A stretch of 64,000 bases of DNA from Aureimonas glaciei (GCF_014643375.1 NZ_BMJJ01000017.1:1-64000), one strand, 5' to 3'; counted from the stretch's first letter, positions 39,870 to 48,558 are shown. Notes: a model not told the origin generated them from the letters alone. Numbers and translations are program-made.

Positions 39870-40124
39870 ATGCGTGGCGCGGTGAGAAAATTCGGCAATT
39901 CGACCGGAATCATCATCCCGAAGCCGCTGCTGTCCGCTTTTGGCGCAAACGCCGGCGACCATGTCAGCCTGACGATGGAAGCCGGGCGGATCGTCATCGA
40001 ACGGCTCGACGCCGATCCCCGCGCCGGATGGGCCGAGGATGCGGCCCGCCTGGCAGAGGCGGGCGATGACGGGCTTGTCTGGCCCGACTTTGCCAACGAG
40101 GGCGACCAAGATCTGACATGGTAA
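39870..40124 (+). CDS. mazE: MazE-type antitoxin (AbrB/SpoVT fold)
   Basis: An 84-residue antitoxin. The first 48 residues are an AbrB/MazE swapped-hairpin DNA-binding domain (VRKFGNSTGIIIPKPLLSAF, then GDHVSLTMEAGRIVIERL); the acidic C-terminal tail (GWAEDAARLAEAGDDGLVWPDFAN) is the expected toxin-neutralising part. GAAGAGG precedes the ATG. It overlaps mazF by 7 bases, so antitoxin and toxin are made from one message. MazE normally represses its own operon. Confidence 0.92.
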   Translation: MRGAVRKFGNSTGIIIPKPLLSAFGANAGDHVSLTMEAGRIVIERLDADPRAGWAEDAARLAEAGDDGLVWPDFANEGDQDLTW

Positions 40125-40438
40125 GCCGTGGCGAGGTCTGGCTCGCAACGCTGGACCCGACGGTCGGCAGCGAGATCCGGAAGACCCGGCCCTGCCTCGT
40201 CGTGTCGCCCGACGATCTCAACGATCACCTTCGAACCGTCCTCGTCGCCCCGATGACCTCGGGCAGCACGCCAGCGCGGTTTCGCGTCGCCATCGCGTTT
40301 CAGGGCACGAGCGGGCTCGTCTTGCCGGAGCAGAGCCGGGCTTTGGACAAGCGACGGCTGGTGAAGCGGCTGGGACGGATCGACGACGGGGCGCTGGCAG
40401 CGGTCCTGGAGGTGCTGCGCAGCCTGTTTGCGGAATAG
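40118..40438 (+). CDS. mazF: MazF-type endoribonuclease toxin
   Basis: A 106-residue PemK/MazF toxin: VSRGEVWLATLDPTVGSEIRK (conserved RGxVW and the EIRKTRP basic loop), PCLVVSPDDLND, then LVAPMTSGST and the SRALDKRRL block with the catalytic region, ending LEVLRSLF. MazF enzymes cleave mRNA at short sequences; the site recognised here cannot be predicted. The start overlaps mazE. The module is intact, with no truncation. Confidence 0.93.
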   Translation: MVSRGEVWLATLDPTVGSEIRKTRPCLVVSPDDLNDHLRTVLVAPMTSGSTPARFRVAIAFQGTSGLVLPEQSRALDKRRLVKRLGRIDDGALAAVLEVLRSLFAE

Positions 40439-40458
40439 GCGAGAGACCTGCTGTGCCG

Positions 40459-40495
40459 ATCCCCTCGTGCTTCGACAGGCTCAGCATGAGGGGAT
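40459..40495. repeat. Short palindromic repeat (copy A)
   Basis: ATCCCCTCGTGCT pairs with AGCATGAGGGGAT across a short loop. It carries the same CCCTCGTGCT core as the element at 40608 and is of a type found scattered between genes in alphaproteobacteria. Confidence 0.65.
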
Positions 40496-40607
40496 GAGAA
40501 GCCAGCGCTCTCGCCGCGTCCCCGGTTCAGCCGGGACGCTGACGCCGGGGGGGACTTTGAACATCGGTTCCCAAACGTCGGCGTTCTGCCGGGCGCACAC
40601 CTATGCA

Positions 40608-40645
40608 TGGCCCTCGTGCTGAGCGCCGTCGAAGCACGAGGGCCA
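40608..40645. repeat. Short palindromic repeat (copy B)
   Basis: A perfect 13-bp stem, TGGCCCTCGTGCT with AGCACGAGGGCCA, around GAGCGCCGTCGA. Lying between convergent mazF and cysN, it may double as a transcription stop. Confidence 0.7.
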
Positions 40646-40686
40646 CGCACCGACGGATCCGGCGGACACACGCTATCTGTCCGGCA

Positions 40687-40833
40687 CTACCCCAGGATCC
40701 CCGCCGTCAGCGCGAAGCAGGCGGCGATGGAGGCGGTGAGGAGGGCGGCCTCGATGATCGGCAGCGAGCGTTGCGGACGCGCCGGCGGGCCGGCGCGGCG
40801 ATAGGGCTTGCCGCCGCCGGTGGTGCCGCTCAA
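40687..40833 (-). CDS. Small single-span membrane protein overlapping cysN
   Basis: A 48-codon frame starting at TTG 40833, which shares bases with the cysN stop (TTGA). The product has a glycine-rich, basic N-terminus and one membrane helix at the end (IIEAALLTASIAACFALTAGIL). The stop-start overlap is the same arrangement seen at the other junctions of this operon, which argues for a real coupled gene. No family is recognised. The start codon is the weak point. Confidence 0.45.
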   Translation of the reverse strand: MSGTTGGGKPYRRAGPPARPQRSLPIIEAALLTASIAACFALTAGILG

Positions 40834-42467
40834 ATTCCGGCCCCGTCGCGAACCGTCGTCGGATCGGAGGGCGCGCCGGGATGGCGCTCGGTGCCGTCGA
40901 CGGCCTGCCGCAGCAGAGGACGCAGCGCGAAATCGGCAAGGCCCAGCACGATCGCGGCGAACCAGCCAAGACCGAGTGCGAGCGCCAGGAGCGCGATCAG
41001 CACCGAGGCCAGCGCCCGGAAGCGCAGGATGCCGGCGGCCCGCTCGGGATGGGCGGCGACGTCGGCACCGAACCAGGCGCGCTTGGCCCGCTCCATCGCC
41101 GTCGGCTCGGCGACGGGCGCCGCCGTCTCGATCCTCGGCGCATCGGTTCCGACTTCCCGCACGAGCCCGAGCGCCACCGTCTCGTTGGTCAGCTGGTCGA
41201 TCAGGATGAAGGCGCCGAGGTCGCGGTTGTCGGTATAGGGCAGCGTCACCGGCGGCCGGTCGAAGGCGAGGGTCACGCGGCCGATCTCGTTCATCAGCAG
41301 CGCATTGGCGTCGCGCGGGGCGTAGCTGTGGATGTCGATCGCCTTGTCGAGGCTCCGCACCGTCGCCGGCGTCTGCGCCGTGCCGATGCGGGCGACGAAG
41401 CGGCCGCCCGAAATCAGCGGCCGGTCGACCATCCAGAGGATCTCGGCCTTGACCAGCTTGTGCGCGGCGATGCGGTCGCCGGAAATCACCAGCACGTCGC
41501 CGCGCGAGAGGTCCACCTCGTCCTCGAGCGTGACGGTGATCGCCTCGCCGGCCCCGGCGCTCGTGACCTCGCCGGCGGGACCATAGACCGCCTTGACGCG
41601 GCTGGTGCCGCCATTCGGCAGCGCCGTGACCGGATCGCCCTTGGCGATGCGGCCGCCGGCGACGGTGCCGCAATAGCCGCGGAAATCGAGGTTCGGCCGG
41701 TTGACCCACTGCACGGGCATGCGGAAGGCGGCGCCGTCGGCCTCGAAAGTCTCGGGCGTGGCGTTCTCCAGCCGCTCCAGCAGCGTCTCGCCGGTGTACC
41801 AGGGCGTGTGGACCGAGCGCGAGGTGATGTTGTCGCCGTTCTTCGCCGACAGCGGGATGTAGCTGACATCGGTGAAGGCGAGCGCCGGCAGGATCGCCTT
41901 GTACTCCGCCACGATGCGGTCGAAGACGGCCTGGTCGAAGCCGACGAGGTCCATCTTGTTGATGGCGATGATGACGCTTTTGACGCCCAGCATCGAGGTG
42001 ATGAAGGAGTGTCGGCGGGTCTGCGGCAGGATGCCCTTGCGCGCGTCGACGAGGATCACCGCGAGCTCGGCCGAGCTCGCGCCGGTCGCCATGTTGCGGG
42101 TGTACTGCTCGTGGCCGGGCGTGTCGGCAATGATAAAGGCGCGCTTCGGCGTCGAGAAATAGCGGTAGGCGACGTCGATGGTGATGCCCTGCTCGCGCTC
42201 GGCCGAGAGGCCGTCGACGAGGAGGGCGAAGTCGAGATCGTCGCCGGTCGTGCCGAATTTCTTCGAGTCGCGCTTCAGGGCTTCCAGCTGGTCGTCGAAG
42301 ACCGCATTGGCGTCGTAGAGCAGGCGGCCGATCAGCGTCGACTTGCCGTCGTCGACCGAGCCGCAGGTGATGAAGCGCAGCAGGGATTCGGCCGGCGCGG
42401 GAATGGCGGCGAGATCGGGGGCCGGGCCGGCGAATTCGGCGTCGGCGATGCGGGCAAGAGAATCCAT
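40830..42467 (-). CDS. cysN: Sulfate adenylyltransferase subunit 1 CysN with hydrophobic C-terminal tail
   Basis: A 545-residue GTPase subunit that, with CysD, activates sulfate to APS. It has FITCGSVDDGKSTLIGRLLYD (P-loop), DTPGHEQYTRNMATGAS, the NKMD motif and the two EF-Tu-like beta domains. Usual CysN is about 475 residues; here about 90 residues (456-545) follow, including a run of 30 hydrophobic residues (about 484-515: LASVLIALLALALGLGWFAA, then IVLGLADFAL). There is no APS kinase (CysC) domain as in NodQ-type fusions. The ATG at 42467 lies one base after the cysD stop. Confidence 0.94.
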   Translation of the reverse strand: MDSLARIADAEFAGPAPDLAAIPAPAESLLRFITCGSVDDGKSTLIGRLLYDANAVFDDQLEALKRDSKKFGTTGDDLDFALLVDGLSAEREQGITIDVAYRYFSTPKRAFIIADTPGHEQYTRNMATGASSAELAVILVDARKGILPQTRRHSFITSMLGVKSVIIAINKMDLVGFDQAVFDRIVAEYKAILPALAFTDVSYIPLSAKNGDNITSRSVHTPWYTGETLLERLENATPETFEADGAAFRMPVQWVNRPNLDFRGYCGTVAGGRIAKGDPVTALPNGGTSRVKAVYGPAGEVTSAGAGEAITVTLEDEVDLSRGDVLVISGDRIAAHKLVKAEILWMVDRPLISGGRFVARIGTAQTPATVRSLDKAIDIHSYAPRDANALLMNEIGRVTLAFDRPPVTLPYTDNRDLGAFILIDQLTNETVALGLVREVGTDAPRIETAAPVAEPTAMERAKRAWFGADVAAHPERAAGILRFRALASVLIALLALALGLGWFAAIVLGLADFALRPLLRQAVDGTERHPGAPSDPTTVRDGAGI

Positions 42468-42468
42468 C

Positions 42469-43371
42469 TCAGAAATAGCCTTCCTGCTTCTTCTCTTCCA
42501 TCGAGGCGCCGCCGTCCTTGTCAATCATCCGGCCTTCGCGTTCGGACGAGCGCGACGAGCGCATCTCCTGGATGATTTCCGGCAGCGTCGATGCGGTGGA
42601 CTCGACTGCCCCGGTCAGCGGATAGTCGCCGAGTGTACGGAACCGTACCGTTCTCTCCTCGACGACTTCGCCGGGCAGGAGGTCCATGCGCTCGTCGTCG
42701 CGCATGATCAGCATGCCGTCGCGCTCGACGACCGGTCGCTTCTTGGCGAAATAGAGCGGAACCACCTCGATGTTCTCGAGCGCGATGTAGTCCCAGACGT
42801 CGGTCTCCGTCCAATTTGACAGGGGGAAGACGCGAAAACTCTCGCCGGCGCGCTTGCGCGTGTTGAACAGGCGCCAGGGCTCGGGCCGCTGGTTCTTGGC
42901 GTCCCAGCGGTGCTCGGCCGAGCGCAGCGAAAAGATCCGCTCCTTGGCGCGGCTCTTCTCCTCGTCGCGCCGCGCGCCGCCGAAGGCCGCATCGAACTTG
43001 TGGAGGTCCAGCGCCTGCTTCAGCGCCTCGGTCTTCATCACGTCGGTGTGGACCCTGGAGCCAGAAGCGAACGGGTTGATCCCGGCCTCGACGCCGGCCT
43101 GGTTGGTGTAGACGATGAGGTTCAGCCCGAGCTTTTCCGCCAACTGGTCGCGGAAGGCGATCATCTCGCGGAACTTCCACTTGGTGTCGACATGCATCAG
43201 CGGGAACGGCAGCTTGCCCGGCGCGAACGCCTTCAGCGCCAGATGCAGCATGACAGCCGAATCCTTGCCGATGGAATAGAGCATCACCGGGTTCTCCGCG
43301 GTGGCGGCGACCTCGCGGATGATGAAGATCGATTCGGCCTCGAGTCGCTGCAGATGCGTCAGGTGCTTCAT
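42469..43371 (-). CDS. cysD: Sulfate adenylyltransferase subunit 2 CysD
   Basis: A 300-residue PP-loop ATP pyrophosphatase subunit of ATP sulfurylase. Motifs: [19 protein letters not shown] (SxGKDS PP-loop), [37 protein letters not shown] and [15 protein letters not shown]. Full length for CysD. It overlaps cysH by 4 bases (ATGA) and cysN follows after a single base, so CysD and CysN are made together for their complex. Confidence 0.97.
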   Translation of the reverse strand: MKHLTHLQRLEAESIFIIREVAATAENPVMLYSIGKDSAVMLHLALKAFAPGKLPFPLMHVDTKWKFREMIAFRDQLAEKLGLNLIVYTNQAGVEAGINPFASGSRVHTDVMKTEALKQALDLHKFDAAFGGARRDEEKSRAKERIFSLRSAEHRWDAKNQRPEPWRLFNTRKRAGESFRVFPLSNWTETDVWDYIALENIEVVPLYFAKKRPVVERDGMLIMRDDERMDLLPGEVVEERTVRFRTLGDYPLTGAVESTASTLPEIIQEMRSSRSSEREGRMIDKDGGASMEEKKQEGYF

Positions 43372-44189
43372 GCCAAAGGTCCTTTCGGCGGGGTCTCGCC
43401 GGGCGCCAGCCGCTCGAAGGCGACGTCGCCATGTTCATGTCCGGGGACCAAGCGGGCCCGCGACACCGTGCCGTCGGCCTCGATATGGAGGCCGCATTCG
43501 CGCATCGTCTCTTCTTCCCACCACCAGCGGCCGGCGCGCTCTGGTTCGCCGGGCTGCAGCGCGCGGGTGCAGGGCGCGCAGCCGATGGAGAGAAAATTCT
43601 GGGCGTGCAGCGGGTTGACGGGCACGCCCGCTTCCTCGGCGAAGAGGCGGATTTCCTCGCGCGTCCAGTCGAACAGCGGGTTGGCCTTGATCAGCCCGCG
43701 GGCGGCGTCGTAGCCGACGAATTCCATGCCCTCGCGGTTCGCCGACTGGTCGCGGCGGAGCCCGGTGATCCAGCCGCCGGCACCGGCCAGAGCCCGGCCG
43801 AGCGGCTCGACCTTGCGCACGCCGCAGCACGCCTTGCGGAATTCCGGCGCGTAATAGAATCCGTCGATGCCCTGGTCGTTGACGAGTTCTTCCAGCGCCT
43901 CGGATTGCGGATACATCGCCTTGATGCGACGCCCGTACTTCTCTTCGGTCTCGCGCCACAGCGTGTAGCTCTCGGGAAACAGCCGGCCGGTGTCGAGCGT
44001 CTTCAGGACGATCGGCAGCTTGGCGGTGAAGATCAGGTGCGTCAGCATCTGGTCCTCGATCCCGAGGCTTGTGGTGAAGACGATCGGCGCCTCGACCCTT
44101 TCGACGAGCAGGGTCAGGCGCTCCAGCGGCGTCAGCTCCGCGAAAGCCTGATCAAGTTCGGCGGCGAGGGTTTCACGTGAATCACTCAT
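43368..44189 (-). CDS. cysH: Adenylyl-sulfate (APS) reductase CysH
   Basis: A 273-residue reductase that turns activated sulfate into sulfite. Besides the substrate loop [15 protein letters not shown] and catalytic ECGLH (Cys232), it has the paired cysteines RKACCGVRK (121-122) and GCAPC (204-207) that bind a 4Fe-4S cluster. Cluster-bearing enzymes use APS rather than PAPS, so the APS kinase CysC is not needed, consistent with its absence here. The start at 44189 overlaps the DUF934 stop (ATGA). The in-frame extension to 44303 is antisense-like and discarded. Confidence 0.95.
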   Translation of the reverse strand: MSDSRETLAAELDQAFAELTPLERLTLLVERVEAPIVFTTSLGIEDQMLTHLIFTAKLPIVLKTLDTGRLFPESYTLWRETEEKYGRRIKAMYPQSEALEELVNDQGIDGFYYAPEFRKACCGVRKVEPLGRALAGAGGWITGLRRDQSANREGMEFVGYDAARGLIKANPLFDWTREEIRLFAEEAGVPVNPLHAQNFLSIGCAPCTRALQPGEPERAGRWWWEEETMRECGLHIEADGTVSRARLVPGHEHGDVAFERLAPGETPPKGPLA

Positions 44190-44713
44190 GCCGGATCGCT
44201 TCCCGCTCCCTGCCGGGCGGCCAGGCGCTTCTGCAAAATGCTCTCGGTCTCGCCATAGCCGGACTGGTAGTGATCCCGGACGATGTCCTTGGCGCCCAGC
44301 CACTGGTCGAGCGGCTGGCGGGCGGCCATGGCGTCGGGGACCTCGACCTCGTCGAAGCCGCAGGCCAGCGCTTCGGCGAACTGATCGGCGACGATCGGCC
44401 CGCGGACCCGGAGCGTTCCGGCAAAGCCGGCGCGGCGCAGGCGTTTCGCCAGCGACAGGCCGCGCCCGTCGGAAAAGGACGGGAAGGTCACGGCGATGAG
44501 GTCGACGCTGCCGAAAAAAGGCTCGATCGCGGTGATCGGCGTGTCGTTGGCGACGAGGAGGCCCAGCCGCTCGTTGCGCCGGTCGGCGAGCGCCGCGTCG
44601 ATGACGGTCAGGGGAACGAGGATCGGACCGTCGGCGAGCGAGAGGGCCGCGACGTCGTCAACGGGGGTGTAGAGATCGGCGCGGGCGCCTTCATTGCCGA
44701 CGAGGAGGCTCAT
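44186..44713 (-). CDS. DUF934 family protein
   Basis: A 175-residue DUF934 protein, nearly always found beside cysI/cysH in alphaproteobacteria and pseudomonads. Readable family parts: PLTVIDAALADRRNERLGLLV, ITAIEPFFGSVDLIAVTFPSF and GRGLSLAKRLRRAGF ... RVRGPIVADQFAEALACGFDEV. No catalytic residues are known; a role in sulfite reduction or electron delivery has been proposed from context only. It overlaps cysI and cysH by 4 bases each, so the whole block is one translation-coupled unit. Confidence 0.92.
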   Translation of the reverse strand: MSLLVGNEGARADLYTPVDDVAALSLADGPILVPLTVIDAALADRRNERLGLLVANDTPITAIEPFFGSVDLIAVTFPSFSDGRGLSLAKRLRRAGFAGTLRVRGPIVADQFAEALACGFDEVEVPDAMAARQPLDQWLGAKDIVRDHYQSGYGETESILQKRLAARQGAGSDPA

Positions 44714-46404
44714 GCCAGTTCCTCCACGCTCGAACCGGTCCTGTCGGCGACATAGGCGGTGAAGCCCGCCTTGAAGGGCTCGAGGCCGGCGCGGCGCACG
44801 GTCTGGATGAACTCCTCGCCGTCCTGACGCTCTTTCATGTAGACGGCGACGATCGCCTCGATCGCGCCGGAGACGTGCTCGCCGTCGATGCCGGGGCCGA
44901 GGCGCTCGCCGAGCGCGGCGTTCTCCGTGGCGTCGCCGCCGACGGTGATCTGGTAGTTCTCCTTGCCGGATTTCTCGAGACCGAGAATGCCGATATGGCC
45001 GACATGGTGGTGGCCGCAGGCATTGATGCAGCCGGAGATCTTGATCTGCAGCGGGCCGATGTCCGACTGCCGCGCCTCGTCGCGGAACGTCTCGGCGATC
45101 TCCTGGGCGACGCCGATCGAGCGGGCGGTGGCGAGCGCGCAGTAGTCGAGGCCGGGGCAGGCGATGATGTCGGTGACGAGGCCGGCATTGGCGGTGGCGA
45201 GCCCCGCCGCCTTCAGTGCGGCATAGACGTCCGGCAGGTCGTCGAGCCTGACGCTCGGCAGGACGAGGTTCTGCGAATGCGTGATGCGCAGCTCGTCGAA
45301 GGACCAGCGCTCGGCGATGTCGGCGAAGGCGCGCATCTGCTCGGCGGTCATGTCGCCGGGAACACCGCCGACCGGCTTCAGCGACACGGTGAGCGCGATA
45401 TAGCCGGGCTGGCGATGGGCAAAGCCGTTCTGGGCGACGAAGCGGTCGAGGCCGGGATCGATCTGCCGGGCGGCGGCCAGAAGCTGCGAATGCTCCGGCA
45501 GGGTCTCGAATTCCGGGTTGGCGAAGTAGGCGGCGATGCGCTCGACTTCCTCTTCCGGCGCATTGATCGTCGGGCCGTTCAGCTGGGCATATTCGGCCTC
45601 GACGCGGCGGATGAACTCTTCCGGCCCGGTCTCATGGACCAGGATCTTCACCCGCGCCTTGTACTTGTTGTCGCGCCGGCCTTCCGAATTATAGACGCGC
45701 ATCACGGCCTCCAGATAGGCCAGAATCTCGGCCTTGGGCAGGAAGTCGCGGATGACCTTGCCGATCATCGGGGTGCGGCCAAGGCCGCCGCCGACGATGA
45801 CTTCGTAGCCGATCTCCTGCGTCTCCGGATGCCGGCGCACGCGCAGGCCGATGTCGTGCACGAGGATCGCCGCGCGGTCGTGCTCGGCGCCGGTGACGGC
45901 GATCTTGAATTTGCGCGGCAGCCAGGCGAATTCCGGGTGCAGGCTCGACCACTGACGGATCAGCTCGGCGGTCGGGCGCGGGTCCTCGACCTCGTCCTTG
46001 GCGATGCCGGCGAACTGGTCGGCGGTGACGTTGCGGATGCAATTGCCTGAGGTCTGGATGCAGTGCATCTCGACATCGGCCAGAAGCCCGAGGATTTCCG
46101 GCACGTCCGACAGTTTCGGCCAGTTGAACTGGAGGTTCTGGCGCGTGGTGAAGTGGCCGTAGCCCTTGTCGAACTTTTCCGCGATCAGCGCGAGCTGGCG
46201 CAGCTGCTTGGAGCGCAGCGTGCCGTAGGGCACGGCGACGCGCAGCATGTAGGCGTGCAGCTGCAGATAGAGCCCGTTCTTCAGCCGCAGCGGCTTGAAC
46301 TCGTCGTCCGACAGCGAGCCGTCGAGCCGGCGCTCGACCTGGCTGGTGAACTGGGCGACACGCTCGCGCACGAAACGCTCGTCGAATTCGTCATAACGGT
46401 ACAT
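44710..46404 (-). CDS. cysI: Sulfite reductase hemoprotein CysI (nitrite/sulfite reductase family)
   Basis: A 564-residue siroheme and 4Fe-4S enzyme that reduces sulfite to sulfide. It has the two ferredoxin-like halves (GHFTTRQNLQFNWPKL; RITHSQNLVLPSV), the siroheme-contacting TSGNCIRNVTADQFAGI, and the cluster cysteines CPGLDYC (416, 422) and CINACGHHHVG (459, 463). It belongs to the type without a separate flavoprotein partner in the operon, so electrons may come from ferredoxin; no cysJ is present. It follows the DUF2849 gene by 58 bases. Confidence 0.96.
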   Translation of the reverse strand: MYRYDEFDERFVRERVAQFTSQVERRLDGSLSDDEFKPLRLKNGLYLQLHAYMLRVAVPYGTLRSKQLRQLALIAEKFDKGYGHFTTRQNLQFNWPKLSDVPEILGLLADVEMHCIQTSGNCIRNVTADQFAGIAKDEVEDPRPTAELIRQWSSLHPEFAWLPRKFKIAVTGAEHDRAAILVHDIGLRVRRHPETQEIGYEVIVGGGLGRTPMIGKVIRDFLPKAEILAYLEAVMRVYNSEGRRDNKYKARVKILVHETGPEEFIRRVEAEYAQLNGPTINAPEEEVERIAAYFANPEFETLPEHSQLLAAARQIDPGLDRFVAQNGFAHRQPGYIALTVSLKPVGGVPGDMTAEQMRAFADIAERWSFDELRITHSQNLVLPSVRLDDLPDVYAALKAAGLATANAGLVTDIIACPGLDYCALATARSIGVAQEIAETFRDEARQSDIGPLQIKISGCINACGHHHVGHIGILGLEKSGKENYQITVGGDATENAALGERLGPGIDGEHVSGAIEAIVAVYMKERQDGEEFIQTVRRAGLEPFKAGFTAYVADRTGSSVEELA

Positions 46405-46462
46405 CAGGCATCCTTTTCGGCTCGGCGGCGAAGCGGGGGAGGGCGCGTGCGGCCCTCGACGC

Positions 46463-46831
46463 TCACGCTTCGTAGTGGTTGCTGAATTCGGCTTTCTTGC
46501 CGTAATCGGGATGGATGCTCGGGCCCTTCTGGCGGATCAGCTCGCGAAAATGCCGGGCGACGGGCATGCCCGCGGCATCGATCGTCACCGGCACGAGATA
46601 GGCGTCGACGACGAGATTGGCCTTCACGTCCACAGCGGCGCGCGCCTCCATGGCGGCGGCGGTCTCGGCATCGGCGCCGACCGCGGCCTTGGCCGGATCG
46701 CGCGTCCAGCCGTCGGCGGAGAGGAAGACGACGTCGCCGACGAGCAGATTGTTGGCGCTGAGCACGACGGGAAGCTGCGGCCCCTTGCTCTTCGGCGAGG
46801 CTTTCGGCCCTGCCTTCGCTTCATTCGCCAT
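46463..46831 (-). CDS. DUF2849 domain protein
   Basis: A 122-residue protein with the DUF2849 pattern: LPVVLSANNLLVGDVVFLSADGWTRDPAKA, then AYLVPVTIDAAGMPVARHFRELIRQKGPSIHPDYGK. It is typically the first small gene of rhizobial cysI operons, often beside siroheme synthase cysG. Here cysG is not upstream, where a repeat pair is found instead. The ATG at 46831 has AAGGAT at good spacing. The role is unknown beyond the sulfur context. Confidence 0.92.
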   Translation of the reverse strand: MANEAKAGPKASPKSKGPQLPVVLSANNLLVGDVVFLSADGWTRDPAKAAVGADAETAAAMEARAAVDVKANLVVDAYLVPVTIDAAGMPVARHFRELIRQKGPSIHPDYGKKAEFSNHYEA

Positions 46832-47074
46832 GCCGAGATCCTTCACGCTGCTTCTGAGTGCCGCTGCATAGGCCTTTTCGCCCGGCGCGAAAACGCCGAG
46901 TTTGCGTTCGTTCTGAATAGAGTGCCTTGCGCCGACATGCGGCGGCGGGAATTCTCTATGTCGGGTCGGGAGAGGAACAATTTGCCACGGGGGGCGGCCG
47001 GCGCGCGATGGAGCGGTGGGGCAGATGCTTGAGAGCAATGCCGTCCGGAACCGTTGGAGGAGCGGAACCGGCTT

Positions 47075-47117
47075 GGCATGGGTTCTCGGGTCAAGCCCGA
47101 GAATGACTATCCTGAGA
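47075..47117. repeat. Palindromic repeat, left member of an inverted pair
   Basis: GGCATGGGTTCTCGGGTCAA...CCCGAGAATGACTATC. The core CTCGGGTCAAGCCCGAG is itself palindromic. It matches, inverted, the element at 47202-47243. This type of element is abundant in alphaproteobacterial intergenic DNA. Confidence 0.75.
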
Positions 47118-47201
47118 GGATTTTGGCATTTCACCGGCGCCTCGGCGCCGGCTCACATCGCAGTTCGCCCACCTGCCGGACGGGTAAACGGGCTGCTACC
47201 C

Positions 47202-47243
47202 CCTGAGATAGTCATCCTCGGGCTTGACCCGAGGACCCATGCC
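47202..47243. repeat. Palindromic repeat, right member of an inverted pair
   Basis: The near-exact reverse complement of 47075-47117 (GATAGTCATCCTCGGGCTTG...GAGGACCCATGCC). The two are separated by about 85 bases and could fold together into one large hairpin. Confidence 0.75.
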
Positions 47244-47283
47244 GCAGCGTTGAACGCATGCGCTCCGGTGCCAGCGAGCCGCC

Positions 47284-48558
47284 TCAGATCGGCTCGCCCT
47301 GGAGCAATCTAGGGGAGGGGCCGCGGGTCATGCCGGCGGCCTGGCCGATGAAGAAATCCTTCAGCGGCGGGGCGCGGTCGACGAGGGAGAGGCCGAAGGA
47401 ACGGGCCGCGCGCAGCAGCGGATTGTCGTTGGAGAAGAGGCGGTTCAACACGTCGGTGGTGACGCCCATCTGCACCGTGTCAAAGCGGCGCCAGCGCTGG
47501 TAGGTCTCCAGCACGTCGAGGGCGCCGATGTCGAGGCCGAGGCGGGCGGCGTCGACGACCACTTCGGCGAGCGCCGCGGCATCCTTGAAGCCGAGATTGA
47601 GGCCCTGGCCGGCGATCGGATGAATGCCGTGCGCGGCGTCGCCGGCGAGCGCGATGCGCGGCTTGACGAAGGCGCGCGCCAGCGTGAGGCCGAGCGGAAA
47701 AGCGCGCTTGCCGCCCTCGACGCGGATCGTGCCGAGCTTGTGGCCGAAACGCTGCTCCAGCTCGAGCTCGAACATCATGGTATCGCCGGCGACGAGGCGT
47801 TCGGCCTCGCGCGTCGGTTCGGTCCAGACCAGCGAGGAGCGGTTGCCGGTGAGCGGCAGAATGGCGAAAGGGCCGGAGGGCAAAAAGTGCTCCTCGGCCC
47901 GACCGCCATGCGGGCGCTCGTGCGCGACGGTGCAGACGATGCCGGACTGGCCGTAGTCCTTATGGACGACGGGAATGCCGGCCATGGCGCGGATCGCCGA
48001 CTTGACCCCGTCGCAGGCGATGAGAAGTCTTGCCTCGACGCTGGCGCCGCCGGCGAGGTTGACGGTGATCGAGGCCGGGTTCTCCGCGATGCCGGTGACG
48101 CCGCTCGACGCCCGGATCTCGACGCCGAGGGCGGCGGCCCGCGCCCGGAGCGCGCCGTTGAGGGCGACGTTCGGCACCATGTGGGCAAAGGGTTCGCCCG
48201 GCTGGGCCTCGCCGCCGAAGGTGAGGAAGACGGGCCGCACCACGTCCGAGGTGCGGGAATCGGTGACGATCATCTCGTTGATCGGCTGCGCCTGCGGGAG
48301 GAGGTCGGCCCAGAGGCCGAGCTGCGTCAGCATGCGCACGGCGGCGGCGGCGATCGCCGAGGCGCGCTCGTCCTTCTGCCAGACGCCGGCCGGCGCGGCA
48401 TCGACGACGAGGACCTTCAGGCCCGGGGCGGCGTCGGCAATGGCGACGGCCGTGGCGAGACCGACATAGCCGGCGCCGGCGACGACGATGTCGACCCGCT
48501 CGGGCGCGGCATGGCCCGGCGCGTCGGACGGCAAGGCGGTCGTGTCGGCTTGCGACAT
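47284..48558 (-). CDS. UbiH/Coq6-family FAD monooxygenase (ubiquinone biosynthesis)
   Basis: A 424-residue flavin hydroxylase of ubiquinone synthesis. It has the FAD motif VDIVVAGAGYVGLATAVAIAD, the middle DG motif LLIACDGVKSAIRAMAG and the GDAAHGIHPIAGQGLNLGFKD block common to UbiH/UbiF/VisC enzymes. Alphaproteobacteria use several versions (UbiL, UbiM, UbiH-like) and I cannot tell which ring position this one hydroxylates. It is divergent from tesB with 186 bases between. Confidence 0.9.
   Translation of the reverse strand: MSQADTTALPSDAPGHAAPERVDIVVAGAGYVGLATAVAIADAAPGLKVLVVDAAPAGVWQKDERASAIAAAAVRMLTQLGLWADLLPQAQPINEMIVTDSRTSDVVRPVFLTFGGEAQPGEPFAHMVPNVALNGALRARAAALGVEIRASSGVTGIAENPASITVNLAGGASVEARLLIACDGVKSAIRAMAGIPVVHKDYGQSGIVCTVAHERPHGGRAEEHFLPSGPFAILPLTGNRSSLVWTEPTREAERLVAGDTMMFELELEQRFGHKLGTIRVEGGKRAFPLGLTLARAFVKPRIALAGDAAHGIHPIAGQGLNLGFKDAAALAEVVVDAARLGLDIGALDVLETYQRWRRFDTVQMGVTTDVLNRLFSNDNPLLRAARSFGLSLVDRAPPLKDFFIGQAAGMTRGPSPRLLQGEPI

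Larger units (their letters stand above)
46832..47283. other. Intergenic region upstream of the sulfate operon
   Basis: A 450-base gap between the ubiH-type gene and the DUF2849 gene on the same strand. It holds the inverted repeat pair at 47075-47243 and, nearer the operon, an AT-richer stretch (46855-46980) that should contain its promoter. No CysB-like or other operator is recognisable, and no gene is seen. Confidence 0.5.
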
